Positions 1 to 8,677 of a stretch of 41,164 nucleotides of DNA are shown in pieces. This DNA is from Streptomyces afghaniensis 772 (GTDB taxonomy: Bacteria > Actinomycetota > Actinomycetes > Streptomycetales > Streptomycetaceae). The notes beneath the pieces were generated by a model. It was given only the letters and a program-made list of their open reading frames with translations, ran no database searches and had not been told where the DNA came from. The DNA is taken from NCBI GenBank assembly GCA_000415505.1, contig KE354200.1, positions 1-41,164 on the forward strand, in the 5' to 3' direction. The translations under genes and the position numbers were made by a program. The stretch's first letter is position 1. Every line of letters starts with the position of its first letter.

Positions 1-230
1 CGGCCGCCTCCGGTACTTCTCTGCGCCGCACGCCGGGCCTCGGCACGGCCGCCGTACGGACGCTCCTCACCCCCCGAGCCGTAGGAGTCCGACCCATAGG
101 AGTCGGACGGAGACCCGGTGGCGCCTCGCGGGGCCGCGCGGCGACCGGGGGACGAACCGGACTGGCCGCGTCGGGCCGCGGCACGTCCGCCTCCCTGCGG
201 CTGCGGCGGTTTGCGACGGTGCTCGCTCAT
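1..230 (-). CDS. Penicillin-binding protein (transglycosylase/transpeptidase), N-terminal fragment
   Basis: Only the first 76 or so codons lie in the window; the gene runs off the left edge. The ATG at 230-228 is preceded by a GAGGAG ribosome site about 10 bases upstream. The visible peptide begins MSEHRRKPPQPQGGG and continues as a basic, Gly/Ser/Arg-rich disordered segment with repeated DSYGS units. This is the usual cytoplasmic head of Streptomyces class A penicillin-binding proteins before their membrane anchor. None of the glycosyltransferase or transpeptidase domain is visible, so the identification rests on the N-terminal character and on position: this gene normally sits divergently next to the padR-inositol synthase pair in Streptomyces. 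It is transcribed away from padR. Confidence 0.7.
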   Translation of the reverse strand, partial: MSEHRRKPPQPQGGGRAAARRGQSGSSPGRRAAPRGATGSPSDSYGSDSYGSGGEERPYGGRAEARRAAQRSTGGG

Positions 231-620
231 CGAACGACTACTCCTCGGGCAGGCGCACCCCTGCGCGCCTGGAAACGGCGGCTGGTTTCCGGTCCCCCGA
301 AGTACGGATGCGGTCGGCTCCGCATTCATCGGTCCCGCATGCACCCGTACTACACCGAAGACGACGACGCTCTCAGGCGTCTCTTGGTTCCCGGTGATGT
401 GCATGGCGCACAGACTACGCACCGCCAAAACCTGCCGAGGCCTGAAGTTCACCTCAAATCAGGCAACTCGCGTCCGATGAATCGGTGATGTGATCCCGTT
501 CACCGCACCCCCTCTTGTCGCATCCGGAAGGCCGTTCTATCGTCGTGATGTATCGAGTCGATACATCAGCGCGACACATCGGCCCGAGACATCGGGTACC
601 GCGGCAGAGAGGAGGCGACC
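231..620. other. Divergent intergenic region, PBP / padR
   Basis: This 390-base gap separates two divergently transcribed genes and must hold both promoters. The only strong signal is the palindrome at 546-568, described separately. Two short open frames (118-480 and 219-488) cross it, but they lack ribosome sites and convincing codon structure, so I do not regard them as genes. Confidence 0.6.
546..568. promoter_or_regulatory. Palindromic operator upstream of padR
   Basis: A perfect 23-base inverted repeat has the half-site TGATGTATCGA around a single central G. The core TATCGAGTCGATA resembles operators of winged-helix PadR regulators, and the site lies 53-75 bases upstream of the padR start. 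I infer that it is the autoregulatory site of the PadR protein. The PBP gene on the other side could also be affected. Confidence 0.65.
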
Positions 621-1295
621 ATGAGCCGGCGTTCCGGGATCCTCGAGTTCGCCGTACTCGGCCTGCTCCGCGAATCTCCGATGCATGGCTATGAGCTGCG
701 CAAACGGCTCAATACCTCACTGGGTGTGTTCCGTGCGTTCAGCTACGGGACGCTGTACCCCTGCCTCAAAACGCTGGTCGCCAACGGCTGGCTGATCGAG
801 GAGCCGGGGAACGACACCGAGGCCGCTCCCCTCACTGGCCGCCGCGCCAAGATCGTCTACCGGTTGACGGCGGAGGGTAAGGAGCACTTCGAGCAGCTGC
901 TCTCCCAGACCGGGCCCGAGGCGTACGAGGACGAGACATTCGCCGCCCGTTTCGCCTTCTTCGGGCAAACCTCACGCGATGTGCGCATGCGCGTGCTGGA
1001 GGGCCGCCGCAGCCGGCTGGAGGAGCGCCTGGAGAAGATGCGCCTCTCCCTGGCCCGGACCCGGGAGCGCCTCGACGACTACACGCTTGAGCTCCAGCGC
1101 CACGGGATGGAGTCCGTGGAGCGCGAAGTGCGCTGGCTGAACGAGCTCATCGAGAGCGAGCGGGCGGGGCGGGACCTGAAGGGTTCCGCCCCGGGGGAGC
1201 CCGGTTCGCGTGACACCACATCTGGAGCGTCGGGCGGCCTGCCCCGGCCGGGGGACGACCCCCGTCCGGATACGCCCGGCGACACCGCCACGTGA
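621..1295 (+). CDS. PadR family transcriptional regulator
   Basis: 224 aa. Residues 1-90 form the PadR winged helix: the opening ILEFAVLGLLRESPMHGYEL, then the GTLYPCLKTLVANGWL recognition and wing region, then IVYRLTAEGKEHF. A coiled-coil effector and dimer region follows (about 115-190, rich in Arg/Glu/Leu), and the C-terminal 35 residues are disordered and Pro/Gly-rich. The ATG at 621 has the ribosome site GGAGG 7-8 bases upstream. A perfect palindrome at 546-568 upstream suggests autorepression. Inositol-3-phosphate synthase starts 45 bases downstream on the same strand, so the two are probably co-transcribed and PadR may control that enzyme. The effector ligand is unknown. Confidence 0.9.
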   Translation: MSRRSGILEFAVLGLLRESPMHGYELRKRLNTSLGVFRAFSYGTLYPCLKTLVANGWLIEEPGNDTEAAPLTGRRAKIVYRLTAEGKEHFEQLLSQTGPEAYEDETFAARFAFFGQTSRDVRMRVLEGRRSRLEERLEKMRLSLARTRERLDDYTLELQRHGMESVEREVRWLNELIESERAGRDLKGSAPGEPGSRDTTSGASGGLPRPGDDPRPDTPGDTAT

Positions 1296-1340
1296 GAGCC
1301 CGCCCAAGGGCCTCACTCGTACACACAGGGAGCAACCGGA

Positions 1341-2423
1341 ATGGGTTCGGTTCGCGTAGCCATCGTCGGTGTGGGCAACTGCGCCGCATCGCTGGTGCAG
1401 GGAGTCGAGTACTACAAGGACGCCGACCCGGCGGCCAAGGTGCCGGGCCTGATGCACGTCCAGTTCGGCGACTACCACGTCCGCGACGTCGAGTTCGTCG
1501 CCGCGTTCGACGTGGACGCCAAGAAGGTCGGCCTCGACCTGGCGGACGCCATCGGCGCCTCCGAGAACAACACCATCAAGATCTGCGACGTACCCAGCAC
1601 CGGTGTGACGGTCCAGCGCGGCCACACGCTCGACGGCCTCGGCAAGTACTACCGGGAGACCATCGAGGAGTCCGCCGAGGAGCCGGTCGACGTCGTCCAG
1701 GTCCTCAAGGACAAGCAGGTCGACGTCCTCGTCTGCTACCTGCCCGTCGGCTCCGAGGACGCGGCGAAGTTCTACGCCCAGTGCGCCATCGACGCCAAGG
1801 TCGCCTTCGTCAACGCCCTTCCGGTCTTCATCGCCGGCACCAAGGAGTGGGCCGACAAGTTCACCGAGGCGGGCGTCCCGATCGTCGGCGACGACATCAA
1901 GTCCCAGGTCGGCGCCACCATCACGCACCGCGTCATGGCAAAGCTGTTCGAGGACCGGGGCGTCATCCTGGACCGCACGATGCAGCTGAACGTCGGCGGC
2001 AACATGGACTTCAAGAACATGCTCGAGCGCGACCGCCTCGAGTCGAAGAAGATCTCCAAGACGCAGGCCGTCACCTCGCAGATCCGCGACCGCGACCTGG
2101 GTGCGGACAACGTCCACATCGGCCCGTCCGACTACGTCGCCTGGCTGGACGACCGCAAGTGGGCCTACGTCCGCCTCGAAGGCCGCGCCTTCGGTGACGT
2201 CCCGCTGAGCCTGGAGTACAAGCTGGAGGTCTGGGACTCCCCGAACTCCGCCGGCGTCATCATCGACGCCCTGCGCGCCGCGAAGATCGCCAAGGACCGC
2301 GGCATCGGCGGCCCCGTGCTCTCCGCGTCGAGCTACTTCATGAAGTCCCCGCCCGTCCAGTACTACGACGACGAGGCCCGCGAGAACGTCGAGAAGTTCA
2401 TCAAGGGTGACGTCGAGCGCTGA
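1341..2423 (+). CDS. ino1: Inositol-3-phosphate synthase
   Basis: 360 aa, full length for the actinobacterial enzyme. It converts glucose 6-phosphate to 1L-myo-inositol 1-phosphate with NAD as internal cofactor, the first step toward inositol, mycothiol and phosphatidylinositol. The N-terminal Rossmann motif [16 protein letters not shown] is visible at residues 6-21. The conserved core segments [16 protein letters not shown] and [12 protein letters not shown], and the C-terminal [17 protein letters not shown], are characteristic of the family. The ATG follows a CAGGGAGC ribosome site. It lies just downstream of padR, and a strong hairpin at 2457-2490 ends the unit. The mycothiol connection fits the nearby thiol-stress genes, although these are separate operons. 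Confidence 0.95.
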   Translation: MGSVRVAIVGVGNCAASLVQGVEYYKDADPAAKVPGLMHVQFGDYHVRDVEFVAAFDVDAKKVGLDLADAIGASENNTIKICDVPSTGVTVQRGHTLDGLGKYYRETIEESAEEPVDVVQVLKDKQVDVLVCYLPVGSEDAAKFYAQCAIDAKVAFVNALPVFIAGTKEWADKFTEAGVPIVGDDIKSQVGATITHRVMAKLFEDRGVILDRTMQLNVGGNMDFKNMLERDRLESKKISKTQAVTSQIRDRDLGADNVHIGPSDYVAWLDDRKWAYVRLEGRAFGDVPLSLEYKLEVWDSPNSAGVIIDALRAAKIAKDRGIGGPVLSASSYFMKSPPVQYYDDEARENVEKFIKGDVER

Positions 2424-2456
2424 GACGCCGCAACCAGTCGCTCCTGCCAGGGCTGT

Positions 2457-2490
2457 GAGGGTCCCCGGGTCGTACGACCCGGGGACCCTC
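2457..2490 (+). terminator. Terminator of padR-ino1
   Basis: A perfect 34-base palindrome (arms GAGGGTCCCCGGGTCGT and its complement) starts 34 bases after the ino1 stop. It is very GC-rich with no T-run, as is common for Streptomyces terminators. Confidence 0.8.
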
Positions 2491-2513
2491 TCCCGTATGT
2501 GAGGCTGTGCCCC

Positions 2514-3776
2514 ATGGCCGTCGTCCGTGACCTGCGTGTCCTGTTGCGCTTCCAGGGCTTCAGGCGCCTGCTCGGCGTGCGCCTGCTCTCCCAGGGCGCC
2601 GACGGCGTCTACCAGGTCGCGCTAGCCGCATATGTGGTCTTCTCGCCTGAGAAGCAGACCTCGGCTGCCGGGGTCGCCTCCGCCATGGCGGTGCTGCTGC
2701 TCCCGTACTCCCTCGTCGGCCCTTTCGCCGGTGTCCTGCTGGACCGCTGGCAGCGCCGCCAGGTCCTGCTGTACGGCAGCCTGCTGCGCGCGGTGCTGGC
2801 TTCCGCCACGGCCCTGCTGATACTCAGTCCCGCTCCGGACTGGCTCTTCTACGTCTCCGCCCTGTGCGTCACCGCCGTCAACCGTTTCGTCCTCGCCGGC
2901 CTGTCCGCCGCTCTGCCCCGCGTGGTCGACGCCGAGCGCCTCGTCATCGCCAACTCCCTCTCCCCGACCGCCGGAACACTGGCGGCGACCGCGGGCGGCG
3001 GGCTCGCCTTCGTCGTCCGCCTGGTGGTGGCGGACTCCGACGCCGCCGTGGTGCTCGTGGGAGCCGTGCTGTATCTGTGCGCCGCCGTGGCATCGCTCAG
3101 CATGGCGCGGGAACTCCTCGGCCCCGACCGGACATTGGTGCGCGAGCACATCGCGACGGCTCTCACGGGCACCGCTCGCGACCTGGCGGCGGGCGTACGT
3201 CACCTGGCCGCGCCGCAGCGCCGGCAAGCGACCTGGGCGCTCGCGGCCATGGCACTGATGCGCTTCTGCTACGGCGCGCTGCTGGTGATGCTGCTGATGC
3301 TCTGCCGGTACGCGCTCACCACGACCACGGACGACGGACTCGCCCTGCTGGGCCTGGCGTTGGGCGTCTCCGGCGCCGGCTTCTTCGCCGCGGCCGTGGT
3401 GACGCCCTGGGCCGCGGGACGGCTCGGGCCGGGACGCTGGATCGTCGTGTGCGCGGGGGCCGCCGCGCTGCTGGAGCCTGCTCTCGGACTGCCGTTCGCC
3501 GCTGCCCCTCTGCTGGCCGCGGCCTTCGTCCTGGGGCTGACCACCCAAGGCGCGAAGATCGCCACCGACACGATCGTCCAGTCCTCCGTCGAGGACGGCT
3601 TCCGTGGCCGGATCTTCTCGGTCTACGACGTCCTCTTCAACGTCGCTTTCGTCGGCGCCGCCGCCGTTGCCGCCCTGGTGCTGCCGCCGGACGGCCGATC
3701 CGTGCCGCTGGTGATCACGATCGCCGTTATCTACGCGGCAGTAGCTGTGACTATGGGCCGGTTTGGACGCCAGTAA
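2514..3776 (+). CDS. MFS transporter
   Basis: About 420 aa with some 12 hydrophobic segments, typical of a major facilitator. The opening MAVVRDLRVLLRFQGFRRLL is followed by the first helix, the loop LLDRWQRRQVLLYG is the family's cytoplasmic loop 2-3 signature (G/D-R-x-x-R-R), and a late GRIFSVYDVLFN segment is typical of the MFS_3/enterobactin-exporter-like subgroup. I chose the ATG at 2514 because GAGG lies 9 bases upstream. A GTG at 2499 in the same frame would add five residues but sits against the terminator hairpin. The substrate cannot be read from sequence. It starts 23 bases after the ino1 terminator, so it probably depends on its own promoter or on read-through. Confidence 0.85.
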   Translation: MAVVRDLRVLLRFQGFRRLLGVRLLSQGADGVYQVALAAYVVFSPEKQTSAAGVASAMAVLLLPYSLVGPFAGVLLDRWQRRQVLLYGSLLRAVLASATALLILSPAPDWLFYVSALCVTAVNRFVLAGLSAALPRVVDAERLVIANSLSPTAGTLAATAGGGLAFVVRLVVADSDAAVVLVGAVLYLCAAVASLSMARELLGPDRTLVREHIATALTGTARDLAAGVRHLAAPQRRQATWALAAMALMRFCYGALLVMLLMLCRYALTTTTDDGLALLGLALGVSGAGFFAAAVVTPWAAGRLGPGRWIVVCAGAAALLEPALGLPFAAAPLLAAAFVLGLTTQGAKIATDTIVQSSVEDGFRGRIFSVYDVLFNVAFVGAAAVAALVLPPDGRSVPLVITIAVIYAAVAVTMGRFGRQ

Positions 3777-3900
3777 GTGTCACATCAATGACACAGAGCC
3801 ACATTCGGCTACTGCGGCGTCAGTGGACACCGATAACTTACGTGGGTCTTATCTCGCGACATGTTCGCGTCACTCAACCATGTTCTAGGGGGACCTCCAA

Positions 3901-4410
3901 GTGACTACTCCGCCGCCCCAGGGCAACCCGTTCGCACAGGGCCAGCCCGCGGGTCAGCCCCAGGCCCCGTACCCGCCGCAGGGCGGCTACCCCCAGCAGC
4001 CCGGTCAGCCCGGCTTCCCGCCCCAGGGTGCGGGTCCCTACGCTCCGGTTCCGCCGCAGCCGACCGGCCGCAAGCTCAGCTTCAAGACCATCAAGAACAT
4101 CGCCATCGTCATCGCGGTGGCCGGCATTGCCATCGGCGGCTACATAACCAGCCGGGACGACGCCAAGACGGCGGCCGTCGGCGACTGCATGCACCGTGGC
4201 AGCACCAACGACGACAACCCGGACCTCGAAGTCGTCGAGTGCAGCGATGCGAAGGCTCAGTACGTGGTGCTGGCCAAGATCGAGGGCGCGTACCTCACGC
4301 AGACCCTGGCGTCGAGCAAGTGCGAGTCCGAGGCCAAGGACTTCCAGTACACGTACACCGAGAGCGGCGACGGCAAGGACTTCCTGCTCTGCCTGAAGGA
4401 CAAGAAGTAA
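3901..4410 (+). CDS. LppU/SCO3897-type membrane-anchored protein
   Basis: 169 aa, GTG start with the ribosome site GGGGGA 7-12 bases upstream. Residues 1-60 are a Pro/Gln/Gly-rich disordered cytoplasmic tail with PYPPQGGYPQQPG-like repeats, residues about 62-84 are a single transmembrane helix, and the remaining 85 residues form a small extracytoplasmic domain with several Cys (GDCMHRG, VVECSDAKAQYVV, SSKCESEAKDF, LLCLKD). The layout and Cys pattern agree with the family named LppU/SCO3897, whose function is unknown. The Cys could form two disulfides. It stands alone between the MFS gene and the convergent CCA-adding enzyme gene, and its 3' side is a parS-bearing palindrome. Confidence 0.8.
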   Translation: MTTPPPQGNPFAQGQPAGQPQAPYPPQGGYPQQPGQPGFPPQGAGPYAPVPPQPTGRKLSFKTIKNIAIVIAVAGIAIGGYITSRDDAKTAAVGDCMHRGSTNDDNPDLEVVECSDAKAQYVVLAKIEGAYLTQTLASSKCESEAKDFQYTYTESGDGKDFLLCLKDKK

Positions 4411-4421
4411 GGCAGACATGC

Positions 4422-4455
4422 GAGGGGCGGTGTTTCACGTGAAACACCGCCCCTC
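4422..4455. terminator. Bidirectional terminator-like palindrome containing parS
   Basis: A perfect 34-base palindrome is built from GAGGGGCGG, the 16-base parS and the matching complement. It lies 11 bases after the LppU-like stop, and the CCA-adding gene converges from the other side. As RNA it would form a 17-bp stem with almost no loop, so a few central bases must open. Confidence 0.65.
4431..4446. promoter_or_regulatory. parS: parS site 1 (perfect)
   Basis: Exact TGTTTCACGTGAAACA, the ParB-binding centromere sequence of Streptomyces. It is embedded in the centre of the palindrome at 4422-4455, between convergent genes. Confidence 0.95.
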
Positions 4456-4466
4456 AGCTCGTCTCC

Positions 4467-4498
4467 CGGGGTCATGTTTCACGTGAAACATGACCCCG
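4467..4498. terminator. Second terminator-like palindrome containing parS
   Basis: A perfect 32-base palindrome has outer arms CGGGGTCA/TGACCCCG flanking parS and is followed by TTT on the plus strand. It lies between the convergent LppU-like and CCA-adding genes, 11 bases beyond the end of the first palindrome. Confidence 0.6.
4475..4490. promoter_or_regulatory. parS: parS site 2 (perfect)
   Basis: Exact TGTTTCACGTGAAACA, 44 bases centre to centre from site 1. The two sites are about four helical turns apart, so they would face the same side of the DNA. Confidence 0.95.
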
Positions 4499-4508
4499 TT
4501 TCACGGCC

Positions 4509-5978
4509 TCAGCCCTCCTGCTCGGCCCACCACTCCTTGAGTGCGGCCACCGCGGAGTCGTGCTCCATCGGCCCGTTCTCCAGGCGCAGCTCCAGCATGT
4601 GCTTGTACGCGCGGCCGATGACCGGACCGGGACCGACGCCGAGGATCTCCATGATCTGGTTGCCGTCGAGGTCGGGACGGATCGAGTCCAGCTCCTCCTG
4701 TTCCTGAAGCTTGGCGATCCGCTCCTCCAGACCGTCGTAGGCGCGCGACAGGGCTGCCGCCTTGCGCTTGTTGCGCGTGGTGCAGTCCGAGCGGGTCAGC
4801 TTGTGGAGACGGTCGAGGAGCGGACCGGCGTCACGGACGTAGCGGCGGACCGCCGAGTCCGTCCACTCGCCGGTGCCATAGCCGTGGAACCGCAGGTGGA
4901 GTTCGACCAGACGTGAGACGTCCTTCACCAGCTCGTTGGAGTACTTCAGCGCCGTCATGCGCTTCTTGGTCATCTTCGCCCCGACCACCTCGTGGTGGTG
5001 GAACGAGACCCGTCCGTCCTTCTCGAAGCGGCGGGTACGGGGCTTGCCGATGTCGTGCAGCAGGGCCGCCAGGCGGAGGGTCAGGTCGGGACCGTCGTCC
5101 TCCAGCGCCATCGCCTGTTCCAGGACGATCAGCGTGTGGTCGTAGACATCCTTGTGCCGGTGGTGCTCGTCACGCTCCAGGCGCAGGGCCGGCAGCTCGG
5201 GCAGCACCCGGTCGGCGAGGCCCGTCTCGACGAGCAGCGACAGGCCCTTGCGCGGGTACGGCGAAAGGATCAGCTTGTTCAGCTCATCCCGCACCCGCTC
5301 GGCGGAGACGATCTCGATACGTCCAGCCATCTCCTTCATCGCCGCAACGACCTCGGGAGCGACCTCGAAGTCGAGCTGAGCCGCGAAGCGCGCGGCCCGC
5401 ATCATCCGGAGCGGATCGTCGGAGAAGGACTCCTCCGGGGTGCCAGGAGTGCGCAGCACACGCGACGCGAGGTCCTCGAGCCCGCCGTGCGGATCGATGA
5501 ATTCCTTCTCCGGCAGCGCGACGGCCATCGCGTTCACCGTGAAGTCACGGCGGACCAGATCCTCGTCGATGGAGTCTCCGTACGACACCTCGGGCTTGCG
5601 CGAGGTCCGGTCGTACGCCTCCGACCGATAGGTGGTCACCTCGATCTGAAAGCGTCGATCAGCGTCCCCGACGCGGGCATCCTTCTGCGCTCCGACCGTA
5701 CCGAAGGCGATTCCGACCTCCCAGACGGCGTCCGCCCACGGGCGCACGATCTTGAGTACGTCCTGAGGGCGGGCGTCGGTCGTGAAGTCCAGATCGTTGC
5801 CGAGCCGGCCCAGCAGCGCGTCCCGGACCGATCCGCCGACCAGGGCGAGTGAGAACCCGGCCTCCTGGAAGCGGCGGGCGAGGTCGTCGGCGACAGGAGC
5901 GATCCGCAGCAGTTCAGTCACCGCGCGGTGCTGCACCTGACTCAGGGCACTGGGCGTTTCTTCGTTGGCGTTCGGCAC
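4509..5978 (-). CDS. CCA tRNA nucleotidyltransferase
   Basis: 489 aa from the GTG at 5978. It adds or repairs the 3'-CCA of tRNAs. The nucleotidyltransferase head shows LVGGSVRDALLG at residues 47-57 and the catalytic carboxylates in NDLDFTTDA (61-69). It is followed by the RRDFTVNAMA motif and the RMMRAARFAAQL region of the RNA-binding neck. An HD domain follows with LLHDIGKPRTRR at about 305-316 and HHHEVVGA. The open frame extends further upstream, but similarity to the family starts near this GTG (PNANEETPSAL). No ribosome site precedes it; instead TACCCT lies 9-14 bases upstream, so the mRNA may be leaderless. It is convergent with the LppU-like gene across two parS palindromes. Confidence 0.93.
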   Translation of the reverse strand: MPNANEETPSALSQVQHRAVTELLRIAPVADDLARRFQEAGFSLALVGGSVRDALLGRLGNDLDFTTDARPQDVLKIVRPWADAVWEVGIAFGTVGAQKDARVGDADRRFQIEVTTYRSEAYDRTSRKPEVSYGDSIDEDLVRRDFTVNAMAVALPEKEFIDPHGGLEDLASRVLRTPGTPEESFSDDPLRMMRAARFAAQLDFEVAPEVVAAMKEMAGRIEIVSAERVRDELNKLILSPYPRKGLSLLVETGLADRVLPELPALRLERDEHHRHKDVYDHTLIVLEQAMALEDDGPDLTLRLAALLHDIGKPRTRRFEKDGRVSFHHHEVVGAKMTKKRMTALKYSNELVKDVSRLVELHLRFHGYGTGEWTDSAVRRYVRDAGPLLDRLHKLTRSDCTTRNKRKAAALSRAYDGLEERIAKLQEQEELDSIRPDLDGNQIMEILGVGPGPVIGRAYKHMLELRLENGPMEHDSAVAALKEWWAEQEG

Positions 5979-6232
5979 AACAGAAGAGGGTACGTGGCTC
6001 GGGCGCCCCCGAGCTCCCCTTATTAGGCATGCAGACACGTCCGTCAATACGCCCACAAGAGATGCTCTTGGGATGGAGACAACCGCGCTCCGGCATACAG
6101 CCACATACCGGACAGCTCACCGCCGGTCCGCGATCTTGTGGAACGGACCGCGGCACTTCCCCTCAGCGCGCATCGTTACCATGCGTGGACGCACATTCCG
6201 ACGACCACTGACGACGAGGGACGGGCGAGCGC

Positions 6233-8634
6233 GTGGCCGAGGCGGCAGACTTCCAGGGGACCAGTGCCTCACCTGCCCGCCGGTGGCTGCGGCGCACCGG
6301 GGCACTGCTCGCCGGTGCGCCCCTGCTGGCCGGACTCCTCCAGTTGCCCGCCGCGACGCCGGCGGACGCGGCCGGGCAGGAGTCCCCGCAGGCTGCCTCC
6401 GGTACGAACGGCTCGGTGTCCGTCGCTGTCGACTCACTCACGCCCCAGCCGCCCCCACCGAGGGGGACACGGTGACCGTGACGGGCACTGTGACCAACAA
6501 CGGCAAGCAGCCGGTCACCGACGCCCACGTCGATCTGCGGGTGGGGCCCTCGCTCGACACCCGTTCCGCCATCGACAGCCTCGCCAAGAAGAGCGACGCC
6601 GTCCAGGGCCCCGCCGGCGAGGCCGTCGGCGGCAAGTACACCGAGAAGTTCCCCAAGCTCACCCCCGGTGTGGCGGAGCCCTTCAACATCTCCGTGCCGG
6701 CCGACGAGCTGGACCTCGGCCAGGACGGCGTCTACCAGCTGGCCGTCGCGCTCTCCGGGGAGACCGCCGCGCAGCCCTGGGACCAGGTTCTCGGCGTCCA
6801 GCGCACGTTCCTGCCGTGGCAACCGGAGGAGGCCGGCACCAAGACGAAGACCACGTTCCTGTGGCCGCTCGTCTCCGACGTCCACATGACGGCCGAGACG
6901 GGGTCGAACGAGCAGCAGACGCCGGTCTTCAGCAACGACGACCTCGCCGAGGAGATCTCCCCGGGCGGCCGCCTCGACCAGATGGTGTCGCTGGGCAAGG
7001 GCCTCGACATCACCTGGGTGATCGACCCGGACCTGCTGGCTTCCGTCGACGCGATGACGAGGACCTACCAGGTCAGAGGCGAGGACGGCGACACCACCCC
7101 CGGCAGGAACCAGGCGGTCGCCAAGCAGTGGCTCTCCGAGCTCCAGCAGGCGGTGGCGGGCAAGGAGGTCGTCGCCCTGCCGTTCGGCGATCCGGACCTG
7201 GCCTCCCTCGCCCACAACGGCACGGCCGTCACGGGCTCGCTGAGCCACCTCAAGGAGGCCACGGACGCCGTCGACAACACGGTGCAGACGGTCCTCCACG
7301 TGAAACCGTCCAAGGACTTCGCGTGGCCCGTGGACGGCGCCGTCGACCCGTCGATCATGAAGGTCGCGACGTCCGCGGGCGCCGACAAGGTGATCGCTCG
7401 CAGCGACAGCCTCCAGGACGACCTGTCGTACACACCCTCGGCTGCCCGGCCCATCGGCGGCGGCACCACGGCGGTCGTCGCGGACGCCCGGATGTCCACG
7501 GCGTTCCAGGGCAACCTGACGAAGGCCTCCGCGTCCACGCTCGCCGTGCAGCGCTTCCTGGCCCAGAGCCTGACGCTCGGCCTCCAGACCGGCAAGCAGC
7601 GCAGCGTCGTCGTCGCCCCGCAGCGCACGCCCTCCGTGAGCCAGGCGCAGGCGATGGCCGAGGCGCTGGGAGCCCTCCAGGGCGGGAACTGGTCCGAGTC
7701 GCAGGACCTCTCGGCCGCCGCCAAGGCCAAGCCGGACCCGTCGGCCAACAGGAAGGTGCCGCCCGCCTCCGCGTACCCCTCCTCGCTGCGCAACCAGGAG
7801 CTGCCGCGGGCCGCCTTCGAGCAGATCGCGAGGACCCAGGACAAGCTCGACAACTTCAAGGTGATCCTCACCGACGAGTCCCGGGTGGTCACCCCCTTCG
7901 GGCGGGCCATGAACCGCGAGATGTCCACGTCGTGGCGGGGCCGGGGCGTCGCCGCGGTGGGGTACCGGGACGACGTCGAGTCCTACCTCGACGGGCTGAT
8001 CGACGGGGTCAAGCTGATCGAGAAGTCGGAGACCAAGCTCTCCGGCCGCAGCGCTACGATCCCGGTCACCGTCCAGAACAACCTGGTCCAGGGCGTCGAG
8101 CACCTGGAACTGCGGCTCACGTCGAAGAACCCGACGCGACTCAAGATCGGCGGTGACGCCTACGAGGAGCAGCGGGTCACCGTGAACGGCGGGCACAGCC
8201 AGTCGGTGAAGTTCACCACGTCCGCCAACGCCAACGGGCGTGCGGAGGTGGTCGCCCAGCTGTACACGGAGGACGGCCAGAGGTACGGCGCGCCCGTCAC
8301 TTTCGACGTAAGGGTCACCGAGGTCACGCCCACCGTGATGCTGGTCATCGGCGGCGGCGTCCTGCTCCTGGTCCTCGCCGGCTTCCGTATGTACACCCAG
8401 CGCAAGCGCGCCGCCGCCCGCGAGGCCGCCGAGGACGCCGCCGCGGAGGCCGACGACGACGTCGACCACCCGGCCGGCGCTCCACAGAACCCTGAAGCCC
8501 CCGGCGACCGTCTCAAGGAGGAGTCCGAGGCCGGCTCCCGGGCAGACGCCCCGCAGCAGCCGAGTGACCCGGCCCCGGACACCGCAGCGGAAAGCGCCGA
8601 CCCGTCCGGCACGGGTGAGAGAGTGGACCGTTGA
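6233..8634 (+). CDS. DUF6049 family membrane-anchored protein, apparent frameshift
   Basis: A large secreted protein of about 800 aa, equivalent by position to Rv3909 of mycobacteria. The GTG at 6233 opens a frame encoding a signal peptide (RRWLRRTGALLAGAPLLAGLLQ, then Ala-rich to about residue 50) and the start of a beta domain (SVSVAVDSLTP). That frame stops at 6475, whereas the rest (EGDTVTVTGTVTNNGKQPV onward) is in a different frame running to 8634. One extra C in the runs at 6443-6446 or 6452-6456 would join them seamlessly. The remainder is an extracytoplasmic domain, a C-terminal transmembrane helix (VMLVIGGGVLLLVLAGFRMY) and an acidic cytoplasmic tail. murJ follows 43 bases on, suggesting a shared envelope role. 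Molecular function is unknown. Confidence 0.82.
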
Positions 8635-8677
8635 GATGTCGTGGCCGGTGGGCCCGGGACGATGAGGTGGGGTAACC

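Noticed and set aside
118-488. Two short plus-strand frames upstream of padR
   Set aside because: No ribosome sites, irregular composition, and they overlap the PBP gene start on the other strand.
972-2117. Open frame antisense to padR and ino1
   Set aside because: Repetitive Asp/Val/Leu composition, and it spans two well-supported genes.
7291-7310. parS-like CCACGTGAAACC in the DUF6049 gene
   Set aside because: Only the central and right part match; the left half-site lacks the GTTTC, so it is not palindromic.
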